Assembly (NCBI GenBank): GCA_041748615.1
Contig: JBGTCY010000056.1
Coordinates: forward strand, 1 to 13,931
Reading direction: 5' to 3'
Source: JBGTCY01 sp041748615
Lineage (GTDB): Bacteria > Bacteroidota > Bacteroidia > Chitinophagales > CAIOSU01
Length of the DNA: 13,931 bases
Made by a program: the position numbers and the translations under genes. Positions 1 to 7,244 of the stretch are shown here, piece after piece. The notes below the pieces were generated by a model, which had not been told where the DNA came from, did no database searches, and worked only from the letters and a program-made list of their open reading frames with translations. Within the stretch, counting starts at the first letter, position 1. Every line of letters begins with the position of its first letter.

Positions 1-10
1 TCGCGATTAT

Positions 11-472
11 ATGAGTTCGATGTTATGGTGCGGTATTCTTCTGTTAGTCTCCTTCACTTTTTCTCAGGCTCAAACGCCACAGGATACCAAAGGATTTTTG
101 CCGAAGGAATTCAAAAAAATTTATTTCGGCATGTCGCTGAAGGAATTCAGAAAAGTGAAAAAAGTGAACAGAAAAGAATTAGACGACCCGATGGTGTTCG
201 TGACTGAATATGTGGAGCAAAGAAAAAGAGGTAAATACACAGAAGTGACGTATTATTTTGATGTGGGCGGCAAAGCGCCATTTTATGAAATCGTGCTCGA
301 CTACCGGAACGAAAAAGTAATGGACGATGAAATCAACAGTCTGCTCGGCAAACCTAATGATAACGTTCGCTGGCATTTCAGGAGAAGCGCATCTTTCGAT
401 ATCAAGGCATGGCGCTATGAAACAAAACTGATTATCATCGCTGTCTTGCCGGAAGCTGCCTGGTCGAATTAA
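11..472 (+). CDS. Secreted hypothetical protein, possibly 5'-extended beyond the window
   Basis: I do not recognise a family. The 153-residue reading begins with a hydrophobic stretch (residues about 5-17) ending in Ser-Gln-Ala, which looks like a Sec signal peptide cleaved after Ala20. The mature part is charged and Lys-rich, with alternating hydrophobic residues that suggest a small mixed alpha/beta domain of about 130 residues. The motif YFGMSLKEFRKVKK (about 38-51) resembles the start of small periplasmic proteins of unknown function. The frame is open for the three codons upstream to the window edge, so an earlier start cannot be excluded, but the signal peptide placement favours this one. 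A heptamer repeat tract begins four bases after the stop codon. Confident as a gene; no function assigned. Confidence 0.75.
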   Translation: MSSMLWCGILLLVSFTFSQAQTPQDTKGFLPKEFKKIYFGMSLKEFRKVKKVNRKELDDPMVFVTEYVEQRKRGKYTEVTYYFDVGGKAPFYEIVLDYRNEKVMDDEINSLLGKPNDNVRWHFRRSASFDIKAWRYETKLIIIAVLPEAAWSN

Positions 473-475
473 TAA

Positions 476-503
476 GGGACGAGGGACGGGTGTCGAGGGA
501 CGG
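476..503 (+). repeat. Heptamer-periodic tract 1 (GGGACGA type)
   Basis: Four consecutive 7-base units, such as GGGACGA and GGGACGG, lie directly after the stop of the secreted protein gene. The third unit is diverged (GTGTCGA). A related tract in the opposite orientation lies at 12665-12699. The 7-base period is seen directly; its role is unknown. Confidence 0.75.
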
Positions 504-532
504 GTTAGCCAAAAAAATAGTTATTCAATAGT

Positions 533-570
533 AATATTCAATATTTGTTTCTCATTGAACTTTGAATATT
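533..570. repeat. Inverted repeat AATATTCAA / TTGAATATT
   Basis: A perfect 9-base inverted repeat (533-541 and 562-570) with a 20-base spacer lies in the 261-base gap between the secreted protein and the small membrane protein. It is AT-rich and has no following T-run, so a terminator is possible but weak. Apart from this and heptamer tract 1, the gap shows only AT-rich sequence. Confidence 0.4.
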
Positions 571-733
571 GTTTGTTTGGCATTGAAACATTTACAAAGA
601 GTTAAATGAGACATTTATAAAGCTGTTCATTTTTTAAAATTTTATTTGTGAGTTGCATCATGTCACATGTTCCCAATTTTCCTGCAACTAATTCCCTCCC
701 AGCACGTAGTTACATTAAACGAGGGCTGAATCA

Positions 734-940
734 ATGGCGGGTGTGTTTTTATTGGTGACTTTTTTCCTGTTGCATTTGATTACGATTGTAAGCGAAAAAG
801 GAAAAAAATGCTGGGCGGAGAAAAAATTCTGGATAACGGTGGTATTCATGACTTTCCTGTTGAGCATCGCCATCTATGGCAACGCCTCGTTGCATGAATC
901 GGAGGAGTCCTTCAATTCATCTCAAAAGCTGCATCACTGA
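734..940 (+). CDS. Small two-helix membrane protein, hypothetical
   Basis: A 68-residue protein with two hydrophobic segments (about residues 3-20 and 29-47) joined by a short basic loop rich in Lys, followed by a polar acidic and Ser-rich tail. This is a plausible hairpin inner-membrane mini-protein. A purine run GAGGG lies eight bases before the ATG, one of the few Shine-Dalgarno-like sites in the window. Its last 29 bases overlap, tail to tail, the 3' end of the ABC transporter gene on the other strand. A short perfect hairpin at 879-893 (6-base stem, 3-base loop) lies within it and might act on transcripts of either strand. I know of no family for it. It could be a chance frame, but composition, hydrophobic pattern and start context argue for a real gene. 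Confidence 0.5.
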   Translation: MAGVFLLVTFFLLHLITIVSEKGKKCWAEKKFWITVVFMTFLLSIAIYGNASLHESEESFNSSQKLHH

Positions 941-2756
941 ATTGCAGCATCACCAAGTGGCGGTACAAACCGTTTTCATTCTTCATGAGGGTTTCATGAT
1001 TTCCCGATTCGATGATTTCTCCTTTATTCAATACTAAAATTCTGTCCGCCTTGCGGATGGTGGAGAGCCGGTGCGCGATGATGATGCTCGTGCGCCCTTT
1101 CATCAGTACATCGAGCGCCTGCTGTACCAGCGCTTCAGATGCGGAGTCGAGCGAACTGGTTGCTTCATCCAAGACCAAAATTGAAGGGTCTTTCAAAATC
1201 GCTCGGGCGATGGCGATGCGTTGTTTTTGTCCACCGGAAAGTTTCACGCCCCGTTCGCCCACCACGGTGTCCATGCCCTGAGGGAAGGTGCTGATAAATT
1301 CCATCGCGTTGGCTTTTTCGGCAGCAGCTATGATTTCCGTTTCGCTTGCTGATGTTTTTCCGTAAGCAATGTTTTCACGAATCGTACCCCCGAAAAGCAG
1401 TACCTCCTGCGGTACAATGCCGATGTTGCCCCGCAAGTCGCTGAGCGAATAGTCGGGCTGTGGCTTTTTGTCCAAATAAATTTGTCCGTCATTGGGTTGA
1501 TGAAATCCAGCGAGCAACTGAACGATGGTGGATTTTCCCGCGCCACTCGGACCGACCAATGCCACCCGTTCGCCTTTGCCGAGCGAGAAGCTGATTTGCT
1601 TCAGCACAGGTACATCGCTCCTTGTGGGATAGGCAAACGAAATCTGTTCATACCGGATGTGTCCTTCGAGTTTCACATTGCTTTTTTCTTGCCCTCTGAT
1701 GTTTTCCGGGTGGTCCGATAAAATCTCCTGGATTCTTTCGGACGCGCCTATCGTTTTTTGAATTTTGCTATACACTTCCCCCATGCCACCCACCGCGCCT
1801 CCGATGAACATGGTGTAAAGCACAAATGATGTCAGCCCGCCAATGGTCATCTCGCCCGCGTAAACGAGTTGCGCGCCATACCACAACACAAGCACAATGC
1901 CGCCAAACAATCCCAGGATGATAAACGAAATGAATGCAGCCCTGTATCTGGCGGCTTTTATCGCGAAGTCAACCACCGAACCAATGGCGCGGTTGAACCG
2001 GCTGCTTTCAAAAAATTCGTTGGTAAACGCCTTCACGATGTTCACGGACTGAAAAGTTTCTTCCACCACCACGTTGGCATCCGCGAGTGCGTCCTGTGTT
2101 TTTTTGGAAAGTTTGCGGATGTGCCTTCCGAAAATAATCGCCAGCAGAATCAGGAAAGGGTAAGTGGCAATCATCAGCAGCGACAGTTTGGGCGAAGTGA
2201 TGAAAATGACCGCGATGCCCACGATTAATGTCGCCACTTGCCGGAAAAACTCAGCAAGCGTGAGAGAAAGCGTGTCTTGCAGTTGTGTAACATCAGAGGT
2301 GATGCGGCTCACCAACTCGCCCACGCGCCTTTGTTCAAAAAAAGTCATGGGCATTGAGATGATGCGCGCGTATAATTCTTTGCGGATGTCCGCCATGGCG
2401 TATTCACTCACATAAGCGAAAAGCATCACGCGCCAATAGGAAAAAATACCTTGCAGCAGCAACACCCCCATGAGCAGCAGAGCGATGAAATTAATGTCGC
2501 GGTCAAACCAATCCACGTTGCCGGTGGCGGCATCCACTAATTTACCGGTGACGTAGGGAAACGCCAGCACGGTGACGCTTGACAGCAGCAGAAAAATCAT
2601 TCCGGCAATGAAGTAATTTCGGTAAGGCAGCGCGAAGCGGAAAATCGCCCACGTTTTTTTCAGGTCGCTAAGGCGGATTCTTTTTTTCGGAGGTTGCTCT
2701 TTTTCAGCGGCAGTGCCGTTGTCAGTGGAAGTTCGATTCACGTTGTCAGTTGACAT
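912..2756 (-). CDS. MsbA-type ABC exporter, fused permease and ATPase
   Basis: A 614-residue half-transporter of the ABC-B/MsbA type, expected to work as a homodimer in the inner membrane, exporting lipids, drugs or peptides using ATP. About six membrane helices span residues 48-325 (type-1 exporter fold). The nucleotide-binding domain (about 363-605) has all motifs: Walker A GPSGAGKS at 402-409, Q-loop Gln450, signature LSGGQ at 506-510, Walker B ILVLDE at 526-531 with catalytic Glu531, and H-loop His562. Length is normal. The N-terminal 30 residues are polar and contain a duplicated STDN motif produced by a 13-base direct repeat (2717-2729 and 2741-2753). The next Met (53) is inside the first helix, so this start is best. 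The start lies only 17 bases from that of the divergent yjbQ-like gene. Substrate cannot be told from sequence. Confidence 0.95.
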   Translation of the reverse strand: MSTDNVNRTSTDNGTAAEKEQPPKKRIRLSDLKKTWAIFRFALPYRNYFIAGMIFLLLSSVTVLAFPYVTGKLVDAATGNVDWFDRDINFIALLLMGVLLLQGIFSYWRVMLFAYVSEYAMADIRKELYARIISMPMTFFEQRRVGELVSRITSDVTQLQDTLSLTLAEFFRQVATLIVGIAVIFITSPKLSLLMIATYPFLILLAIIFGRHIRKLSKKTQDALADANVVVEETFQSVNIVKAFTNEFFESSRFNRAIGSVVDFAIKAARYRAAFISFIILGLFGGIVLVLWYGAQLVYAGEMTIGGLTSFVLYTMFIGGAVGGMGEVYSKIQKTIGASERIQEILSDHPENIRGQEKSNVKLEGHIRYEQISFAYPTRSDVPVLKQISFSLGKGERVALVGPSGAGKSTIVQLLAGFHQPNDGQIYLDKKPQPDYSLSDLRGNIGIVPQEVLLFGGTIRENIAYGKTSASETEIIAAAEKANAMEFISTFPQGMDTVVGERGVKLSGGQKQRIAIARAILKDPSILVLDEATSSLDSASEALVQQALDVLMKGRTSIIIAHRLSTIRKADRILVLNKGEIIESGNHETLMKNENGLYRHLVMLQFSDAAFEMN

Positions 2757-2773
2757 TCAAAATTAGTTGAACT

Positions 2774-3184
2774 ATGGTTAAACATTATCCTCTCATTTTA
2801 CCCGAATACAAAAGGGGTTTTCACCTTATCACCGATAAAATCTTAGCATGTACCGGGCGGCTGCCTGACAGCGGTATATTAACGGTGTTCATCCGCCACA
2901 CTTCAGCCGGGCTGACCATCAACGAAAATGCCGACCCCACCGTTCTGATGGATTTTGAAAGCGCTTTCAATCATTTGGTGCGCGAAAACGAACCCTATTA
3001 CCGTCATACCGATGAAGGTAGCGATGACATGCCCGCGCATCTTAAAGCGACATTGGTCGGTTCATCAGTTACAATTCCCATTGTGGAAGGCAGGTTAGCG
3101 CTCGGTACCTGGCAGGGGATTTACCTTTGCGAATTCCGCAACCGGGGCGGCAGGCGGAAATTGATAGTGAGTGTGACGGAATGA
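2774..3184 (+). CDS. yjbQ: YjbQ-family protein (UPF0047)
   Basis: A 136-residue protein of the YjbQ family (UPF0047), small soluble proteins often annotated as secondary thiamine-phosphate synthase because members complement thiE mutants; their true role is not settled. The family signatures are clear: HTSAGLTINENADP at residues 42-55, the DMPAHLKA segment at 85-92 with a conserved His89, and GTWQGIYLCEFR at 111-122. Members usually form trimers with His residues near a putative active site. The length is typical and the ATG start matches the usual N-terminus. It is divergent from the ABC exporter gene and co-oriented with the pterin genes, but 228 bases separate it from the next gene, so operon membership is doubtful. 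Confidence 0.93.
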   Translation: MVKHYPLILPEYKRGFHLITDKILACTGRLPDSGILTVFIRHTSAGLTINENADPTVLMDFESAFNHLVRENEPYYRHTDEGSDDMPAHLKATLVGSSVTIPIVEGRLALGTWQGIYLCEFRNRGGRRKLIVSVTE

Positions 3185-3229
3185 AAGGGAGGGATAAGTG
3201 ATGTAAATGGTAATTCGGTACAAATTTTT

Positions 3230-3258
3230 TCCCGCGGTAAGATGCAAACATCGCGGGA
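3230..3258. terminator. GC-rich hairpin downstream of yjbQ
   Basis: A perfect inverted repeat TCCCGCG (3230-3236) and CGCGGGA (3252-3258) can fold further with GATG and CATC around a CAAA loop, leaving a 5-base bulge. It lies 45 bases after the yjbQ stop. There is no T-run after it on either strand, so it may be a terminator of a non-canonical kind or an RNA-stabilising hairpin. Confidence 0.35.
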
Positions 3259-3347
3259 CACTGCGAATCAAAGAAAGGCATAGTCGTACGAAGCAAGCGC
3301 CAATACTTATTTTTTATTTGCATTTTGATATGCTGTGCCGCGCCAGC

Positions 3348-3375
3348 TCCCTTGTCCCTTGTCGCGGAATCCTTG
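3348..3375 (+). repeat. Heptamer-periodic tract 2 (TCCCTTG type)
   Basis: Four 7-base units: TCCCTTG twice exactly, then TCGCGGA and ATCCTTG. The tract is intergenic and ends 12 bases before the TATATTTG promoter-like element of the next gene. In complement it resembles the GGGACGA tracts at 476 and 12665. Confidence 0.6.
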
Positions 3376-3387
3376 TTTTTGCAATGC

Positions 3388-3395
3388 TATATTTG
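3388..3395 (+). promoter_or_regulatory. Candidate Bacteroidota -7 element (TATATTTG)
   Basis: TATATTTG fits the TAnnTTTG -7 consensus of Bacteroidota housekeeping promoters. It lies 17 bases before the ATG at 3413, which would give a short leader. No well-placed -33 TTTG is evident: the nearest TTG triplets are 12 and 26 bases upstream. Plausible but unproven. Confidence 0.35.
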
Positions 3396-3412
3396 CGGAA
3401 AATTTTTATTAC

Positions 3413-3820
3413 ATGGTTTACCTGACGCGCAAGGAGCATTTCAACGCGGCACATCGCCTGAGTCGGGATGATTGGTCGGAAGAAAAAAACAGCGAAGTGT
3501 TTGGAAAGTGCGCCAACAAAAACTGGCATGGGCATAATTATGATTTGTTTGTGACGGTGAAGGGCGAGCCTGACCCCGACACGGGTTTCATCATGAACGC
3601 GAAAGATTTGAGCAAAGTGATTCAAGAGCAGGTGGTGGAAAAATTAGACCATAAAAACCTGAATCTTGATGTGCCGTTCATGGAGGGGAAATTCAGTTCA
3701 ACGGAAATTTTAGTGAAGGAAATCTGGAAACAATTAGAGCCGCACATTCGTGGCTGTCAACTGCATTGCATCAAGCTGAAAGAAACGGATACTATCTGGT
3801 GTGAATATTATGGCGAATAA
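3413..3820 (+). CDS. 6-pyruvoyl-tetrahydropterin synthase family protein (PTPS-II-like motif)
   Basis: A 135-residue enzyme of the PTPS/QueD family, which converts 7,8-dihydroneopterin triphosphate, the product of FolE. Visible active-site features are zinc ligands His14 (FNAAHRL), His39 and His41 (WHGHNY), catalytic Cys33 (GKCANKNWHGH), and Asp79-His80 (LDHKNLN) with Glu124. The spacing Cys-x5-His-Gly-His matches animal PTPS (GKCNNPNGHGHNY) rather than QueD, where I recall Cys-x3-His-Gly-His. This favours 6-pyruvoyltetrahydropterin, a tetrahydrobiopterin precursor, over the queuosine intermediate. The frame is open upstream to an ATG at 3335, but those 26 residues look like translated intergenic repeat, so the ATG at 3413 is chosen. 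It lies 54 bases before folE in the same direction. Automatic annotation would probably call it queD. Confidence 0.92.
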   Translation: MVYLTRKEHFNAAHRLSRDDWSEEKNSEVFGKCANKNWHGHNYDLFVTVKGEPDPDTGFIMNAKDLSKVIQEQVVEKLDHKNLNLDVPFMEGKFSSTEILVKEIWKQLEPHIRGCQLHCIKLKETDTIWCEYYGE

Positions 3821-3874
3821 TTTTTTTGGCTGAACATCCGCGCTGGCGTTTTGTTTGAGTATTAAATATTTTTT

Positions 3875-4507
3875 ATGAGCAACTTACACGATGAACAGGA
3901 TGATTTTGAAATTAATTACCGGCAGGAAAGTCTTTTCCCTGCGGAAAAAACAAAAATCATCAGCGATCATTATCGCGACATCATTGAAAAATTGGGCGAA
4001 GACCCGGAGCGTGACGGATTGGTGAAAACACCGGAACGCGTTTCGAAAGCGATGCAGTTTCTCACGCAGGGGTATGATACTGACCCGTTTGAGGTGCTGC
4101 GCTCCGCGCTGTTTGACGAGTCGCACAGCGAGATGGTGATTGTGAAAGATATTGAACTTTATTCCATGTGTGAACATCACATGCTGCCGTTTTTCGGCAG
4201 AGCGCATGTCGCGTATATTCCTGACGGAAAAATCGTGGGTCTGAGCAAAATCGCCCGCGTAGTGGATATTTACTCCCGCAGGCTGCAGGTGCAGGAACGC
4301 CTGACCACGCAAATCCGCAACTGCATCCAGGAAACGCTGCACCCGCTGGGTGTAGCGGTGGTGATTGAGGCGCGCCACCTCTGCATGATGATGCGCGGGG
4401 TGCAAAAGCAAAATTCCGTAACCACTACTTCAGCCTTCGTGGGTGAATTCGAAAAACAGGCGACCAGAAATGAATTTATTGATTTGATTGCTTCGAAGTT
4501 TAATTAG
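3875..4507 (+). CDS. folE: GTP cyclohydrolase I
   Basis: A 210-residue GTP cyclohydrolase I, which converts GTP to 7,8-dihydroneopterin triphosphate, the first step to folate, tetrahydropterins and queuosine. It normally forms a decamer in the cytoplasm. The zinc ligands are visible: Cys99 and His102 in SMCEHHMLPFFG and Cys170 in HLCMMMRGVQ. The substrate and structural block GLSKIARVVDIYSRRLQVQ (about 122-140) and the SVTTTSAF segment (about 181-188) are intact. Length and ends are typical for bacterial FolE. The gene directly upstream encodes an enzyme that uses its product, so the two are likely expressed together; the short AT-rich gap between them has no convincing promoter. Confidence 0.97.
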   Translation: MSNLHDEQDDFEINYRQESLFPAEKTKIISDHYRDIIEKLGEDPERDGLVKTPERVSKAMQFLTQGYDTDPFEVLRSALFDESHSEMVIVKDIELYSMCEHHMLPFFGRAHVAYIPDGKIVGLSKIARVVDIYSRRLQVQERLTTQIRNCIQETLHPLGVAVVIEARHLCMMMRGVQKQNSVTTTSAFVGEFEKQATRNEFIDLIASKFN

Positions 4508-4559
4508 TTTGAAGTACATGTGTGTGAATCATTTTTATTTTAAAAAATTACATTAAATC

Positions 4560-5432
4560 ATGCGGGCATATCTTTTTCCCGGACAGGGCAGTCAATTTAC
4601 CGGCATGGCGAAAGATTTGTATGAACAACATGCCGCTGTAAAAGACTTGCTGGAACATGCGAATGATTTATTAGGATTCCGTATCACCGAAGTGATGTTC
4701 AACGGAACAGAAGAACAACTCCGCGAAACGGCAGTCACACAGCCTGCCATATTTTTACACTCCATCGCGGTGGTGAAAACAATGGGAGAAAATTTTCAAC
4801 CGGGGATGGCAGCCGGTCATTCGCTGGGTGAATTTTCAGCATTAGTAGCAGCCGGTGCGCTGACATTCGAAGATGGATTGATGTTAGTGCGCCAGCGGGC
4901 GTTGGCGATGCAGGAAGCCTGTGATGCAACGCCTTCAACGATGGCAGCCGTGGTCGGGCTGGATGATGCAGCCGTGGAAAAAATCTGCACGGAGATTGCG
5001 CAGGTAGTACCGGCAAACTATAATTGCCCGGGACAGTTGGTGATTTCCGGTTCGGTGGAGGGAGTACAGCTTGCTTCGGAAAAACTGAAATCGGCAGGCG
5101 CGCGGATGGTAGTTCCCTTAAAAGTGGCGGGCGCGTTTCATTCTCCCTATATGGAACCGGCAAGGAAAAAATTAGAATCCGCTATTTTGCAGGTTAAATT
5201 GAAGACGCCTGTTTGTCCGGTGTATCAGAATGTAGATGCGAAGGCGCATGATATTCCGGATGTCATTCGTGAAAACTTAATTCGTCAACTCACCGCTCCG
5301 GTGTTGTGGACACAAACTATTCGAAACATGATTGCTGACGGAGCTATATCTTTTACTGAAGCCGGTCCCGGCAAAGTGCTGAGCGGTCTGGTGAAGAAAA
5401 CGGATAAAGCCGCTGAGGTGGTGAATTCTTAA
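4560..5432 (+). CDS. fabD: Malonyl-CoA:ACP transacylase
   Basis: A 290-residue FabD, which moves the malonyl group from malonyl-CoA to acyl carrier protein to supply fatty-acid elongation. The N-terminal FPGQGSQFTGM (6-16) is the conserved oxyanion-side motif. The nucleophile Ser88 sits in GHSLGEFSALVAAGAL, the carboxylate-binding Arg113 in VRQRALAMQEA, and catalytic His194 in AGAFHSPYME. PANYNCPGQLVISG (about 151-164) is also typical. Length is slightly short of E. coli FabD but complete. The gene stands alone rather than in a fab cluster, 52 bases after folE. Its stop codon lies inside the first copy of a repeat that surrounds the following GxxExxY pseudogene, so the last codons may have been reshaped by that unit. 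Confidence 0.97.
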   Translation: MRAYLFPGQGSQFTGMAKDLYEQHAAVKDLLEHANDLLGFRITEVMFNGTEEQLRETAVTQPAIFLHSIAVVKTMGENFQPGMAAGHSLGEFSALVAAGALTFEDGLMLVRQRALAMQEACDATPSTMAAVVGLDDAAVEKICTEIAQVVPANYNCPGQLVISGSVEGVQLASEKLKSAGARMVVPLKVAGAFHSPYMEPARKKLESAILQVKLKTPVCPVYQNVDAKAHDIPDVIRENLIRQLTAPVLWTQTIRNMIADGAISFTEAGPGKVLSGLVKKTDKAAEVVNS

Positions 5433-5535
5433 ACTTCTTAATGGTTTAAAAAAATTTAACCATTAAGGAATTAAGGCAATTAAGAAGCAGCCTTAATGTT
5501 TCTTAACTTATTAATGGTTTAAAAAAAGTAACCAT
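5426..5535 (+). repeat. TTAA-rich repeat copies flanking the GxxExxY gene (left side)
   Basis: Two copies of a repeat with core TTAATGGTTTAAAAAA are present, at about 5426-5467 and 5501-5535. In the first, CTTAATGGTT (5437-5446) and AACCATTAAG (5458-5467) form a perfect 10-base inverted repeat with an 11-base loop. In the second, the right arm AACCAT contains the ATG of the GxxExxY gene. The first copy starts at about 5426 and includes the fabD stop codon. Related copies lie on the other side of the gene. Confidence 0.8.
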
Positions 5536-5942
5536 GAATAAAAAGGCAGTCACTCAATTATCATACGAAATCACAGGATGCGCAATCAAGGTTCACAAAG
5601 CGCTCGGTCCGGGTTTATTGGAAAGTGTTTATGAAAAATGTCTGAAATACGAATTGTTGAATCAAGGATATTAAAGTAGAGCAACAGGTTATCGTTCCGG
5701 TTATTTATGAAAATATGATGATTGATACCGAACTAATGCTTGATTTATTGGTAAATGGTACCATCGTAGTTGAGTTAAAAGCAATAGAAAATATCTTGCC
5801 TGTTCATGAGGCTCAACTTTTGACTTATATGAAACTGCTTAAAAAACCACAGGGATTATTAATCAATTTTTTTACTGATAATATTACAAAATCACTCAAG
5901 CCATTTGTAAATGAATATTTCAGAGCGCTCCCGGATGAGTAA
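5534..5942 (+). pseudogene. GxxExxY-family protein, frameshifted (PDDEXK-like nuclease fold)
   Basis: The ATG at 5534 opens 46 codons that end at a TAA at 5672, and the rest of the same protein continues one base out of frame from 5673 to 5942. One extra base at about 5669-5672 (GGATATTAAAG where GGATATAAAG is expected) explains the break; repaired, the protein is about 135 residues, normal for the family. The first part holds the family signature G-L-L-E-S-V-Y (residues 27-33). The second holds a PDDEXK-like core: Asp in LMLDLLVN, then Val-Val-Glu-Leu-Lys, then QLLTYMKLL. The family is known in Bacteroidota but its function is not. There is no slippery sequence that would suggest programmed shifting, so a broken gene or a sequencing error is likely. 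It lies alone between two repeat flanks. Confidence 0.85.
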
Positions 5943-5960
5943 AAAATCATCCTCTTAATG

Positions 5961-6062
5961 TCCCTTAACTTCTTAATGATTTAAAAAAAATAACCATGAA
6001 GGAATTAAGATGATTATGAAATACACCCTTTATGCTTCTTAACTTCTTAATGGTTTAAAAAA
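5961..6062 (+). repeat. TTAA-rich repeat copies flanking the GxxExxY gene (right side)
   Basis: Two further copies of the repeat lie at about 5961-6007 (CTTAACTTCTTAATGATTT, then AACCATGAAGGAATTAAG) and 6035-6062 (CTTAACTTCTTAATGG, then TTTAAAAAA). The last copy ends exactly one base before the hppD stop codon, read on the other strand. With the left-side copies it fills the whole space between fabD and hppD apart from the pseudogene. Confidence 0.8.
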
Positions 6063-7199
6063 TCACAACGTCCCCCTCAGTTCCTGCTCCCGTTCAATAG
6101 ATTCGAACAATGCCTTGAAGTTTCCTTTTCCAAATGATTTCGCTCCTTTACGTTGAATGATTTCATAAAATAAAGTCGGGCGGTCTTCAACGGGTTTTGT
6201 GAAAATTTGCAACAGATAACCTTCATCATCGCGGTCAATGAGGATATTCAGTTTTTTCAGCGAGAGGATGTCTTCATCAATCTTCCCGCATCTGTCTAAC
6301 ACCGTATCATAATATGTATCGGGTACATACAGAAACTCAACACCTCTCGTGCGTAATTCTCCAACTGTAGTTAGAATATCATCCGTTGCCACCGCGATAT
6401 GCTGAACGCCCGCGCCATGATAAAAATCGAGGTACTCTTCAATCTGCGATTTTTTTCTGCCGGCTGCCGGCTCGTTAATCGGGAATTTGATGCGGTCATT
6501 TCCGTTTGCCATCACTTTACTCATCAGCGCGGTGTATTCGGTGGAAATATCCTTATCATCAAAGGATACCAATTGACGGAACCCCATCACATTTTTATAA
6601 AAATCCACCCATTGGTTCATTTTTCCAAGCTCCACATTCCCGACCATGTGATCAATGAATTTCAAGCCGACCGATTGTGTTTTGTAAGACGCTTTCCAGC
6701 GTTGATAGCCGGGTAAGAAAACACCTTTGTAATTTTTCCTTTCCACAAACAGATGCACCGTGTCGCCATAAGTTTTGATGCCGGACCGCACCACTTCACC
6801 GTGTTCATCTTTTTCAATGGTTGGCTCCAAACAAGAAATCGCACCACGCTTCATCGTTTCTTCATAAGACTTTTTAGCATCGTCCACCCAAAGTGCTACG
6901 ACTTTCACGCCATCGCCATGTTGTTGCTGATGACGGGCGATTTCGCTGTCAGGATGCAACGCGGTTGTCAGCACTAACGTAATTTTTTCCTGGCGCAGAA
7001 CATACGATGCTTTTTCCTTGTTGCCGGTTTCCAGACCCGCGTAAGCGACCGGTTCAAAACCAAAAGCCTGCGAATAGAAAAAAGCGGATTGCTTGGCGTT
7101 GCCGACATAAAACTCTACATAATCGGTACCGTTGATGGGGAGAAAATCTTCACTGTTTGCGGCAGGCGAGGCGGTGGATTTTTCTGTTGTTTGTAACAT
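6063..7199 (-). CDS. hppD: 4-hydroxyphenylpyruvate dioxygenase
   Basis: A 378-residue Fe(II) dioxygenase that converts 4-hydroxyphenylpyruvate to homogentisate with loss of CO2, the second step of tyrosine catabolism. Two vicinal-oxygen-chelate domains are present, about residues 24-155 and 178-350. The three iron ligands are all in the second domain: His184 (FIDHMVGNV), His267 (GVQHIAV) and Glu346 (LFYEIIQR). The C-terminal segment GKGNFKALFESIEREQ (357-372) forms the gate helix typical of the family. The length is usual for this type. It lies downstream of hmgA in the same direction, with 137 bases between them that hold an 88-bp foldback element; no good promoter is visible in front of it, so it is probably transcribed with hmgA. 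Confidence 0.97.
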   Translation of the reverse strand: MLQTTEKSTASPAANSEDFLPINGTDYVEFYVGNAKQSAFFYSQAFGFEPVAYAGLETGNKEKASYVLRQEKITLVLTTALHPDSEIARHQQQHGDGVKVVALWVDDAKKSYEETMKRGAISCLEPTIEKDEHGEVVRSGIKTYGDTVHLFVERKNYKGVFLPGYQRWKASYKTQSVGLKFIDHMVGNVELGKMNQWVDFYKNVMGFRQLVSFDDKDISTEYTALMSKVMANGNDRIKFPINEPAAGRKKSQIEEYLDFYHGAGVQHIAVATDDILTTVGELRTRGVEFLYVPDTYYDTVLDRCGKIDEDILSLKKLNILIDRDDEGYLLQIFTKPVEDRPTLFYEIIQRKGAKSFGKGNFKALFESIEREQELRGTL

Positions 7200-7244
7200 G
7201 GGAATTCAGTTTTGATGTTTTGTTTCGGAATTAAAATTTCAGTT

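Noticed and set aside
879..893. Hairpin as a terminator for the ABC exporter
   Set aside because: Good stem but no T-run on the minus strand, and it lies within the small membrane protein frame, so it is only mentioned there.
2750..2778. TTGACA, 17 bases, TATGGT as an E. coli-type promoter for yjbQ
   Set aside because: Transcription would start inside the yjbQ coding region, and this group uses a different consensus, so it is probably chance.
3335..3412. Upstream ATG extension of the pterin synthase by 26 residues
   Set aside because: The extra residues translate the heptamer tract and a promoter-like element, and the family starts at the ATG at 3413.
3884..4411. Long open frame opposite folE (175 codons)
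   Set aside because: Shadow of folE codon usage; rich in His and Phe with no recognisable pattern, while folE is unambiguous.
4735..5163. Open frame opposite fabD
   Set aside because: Pro- and Leu-rich antisense shadow of fabD without domain features.
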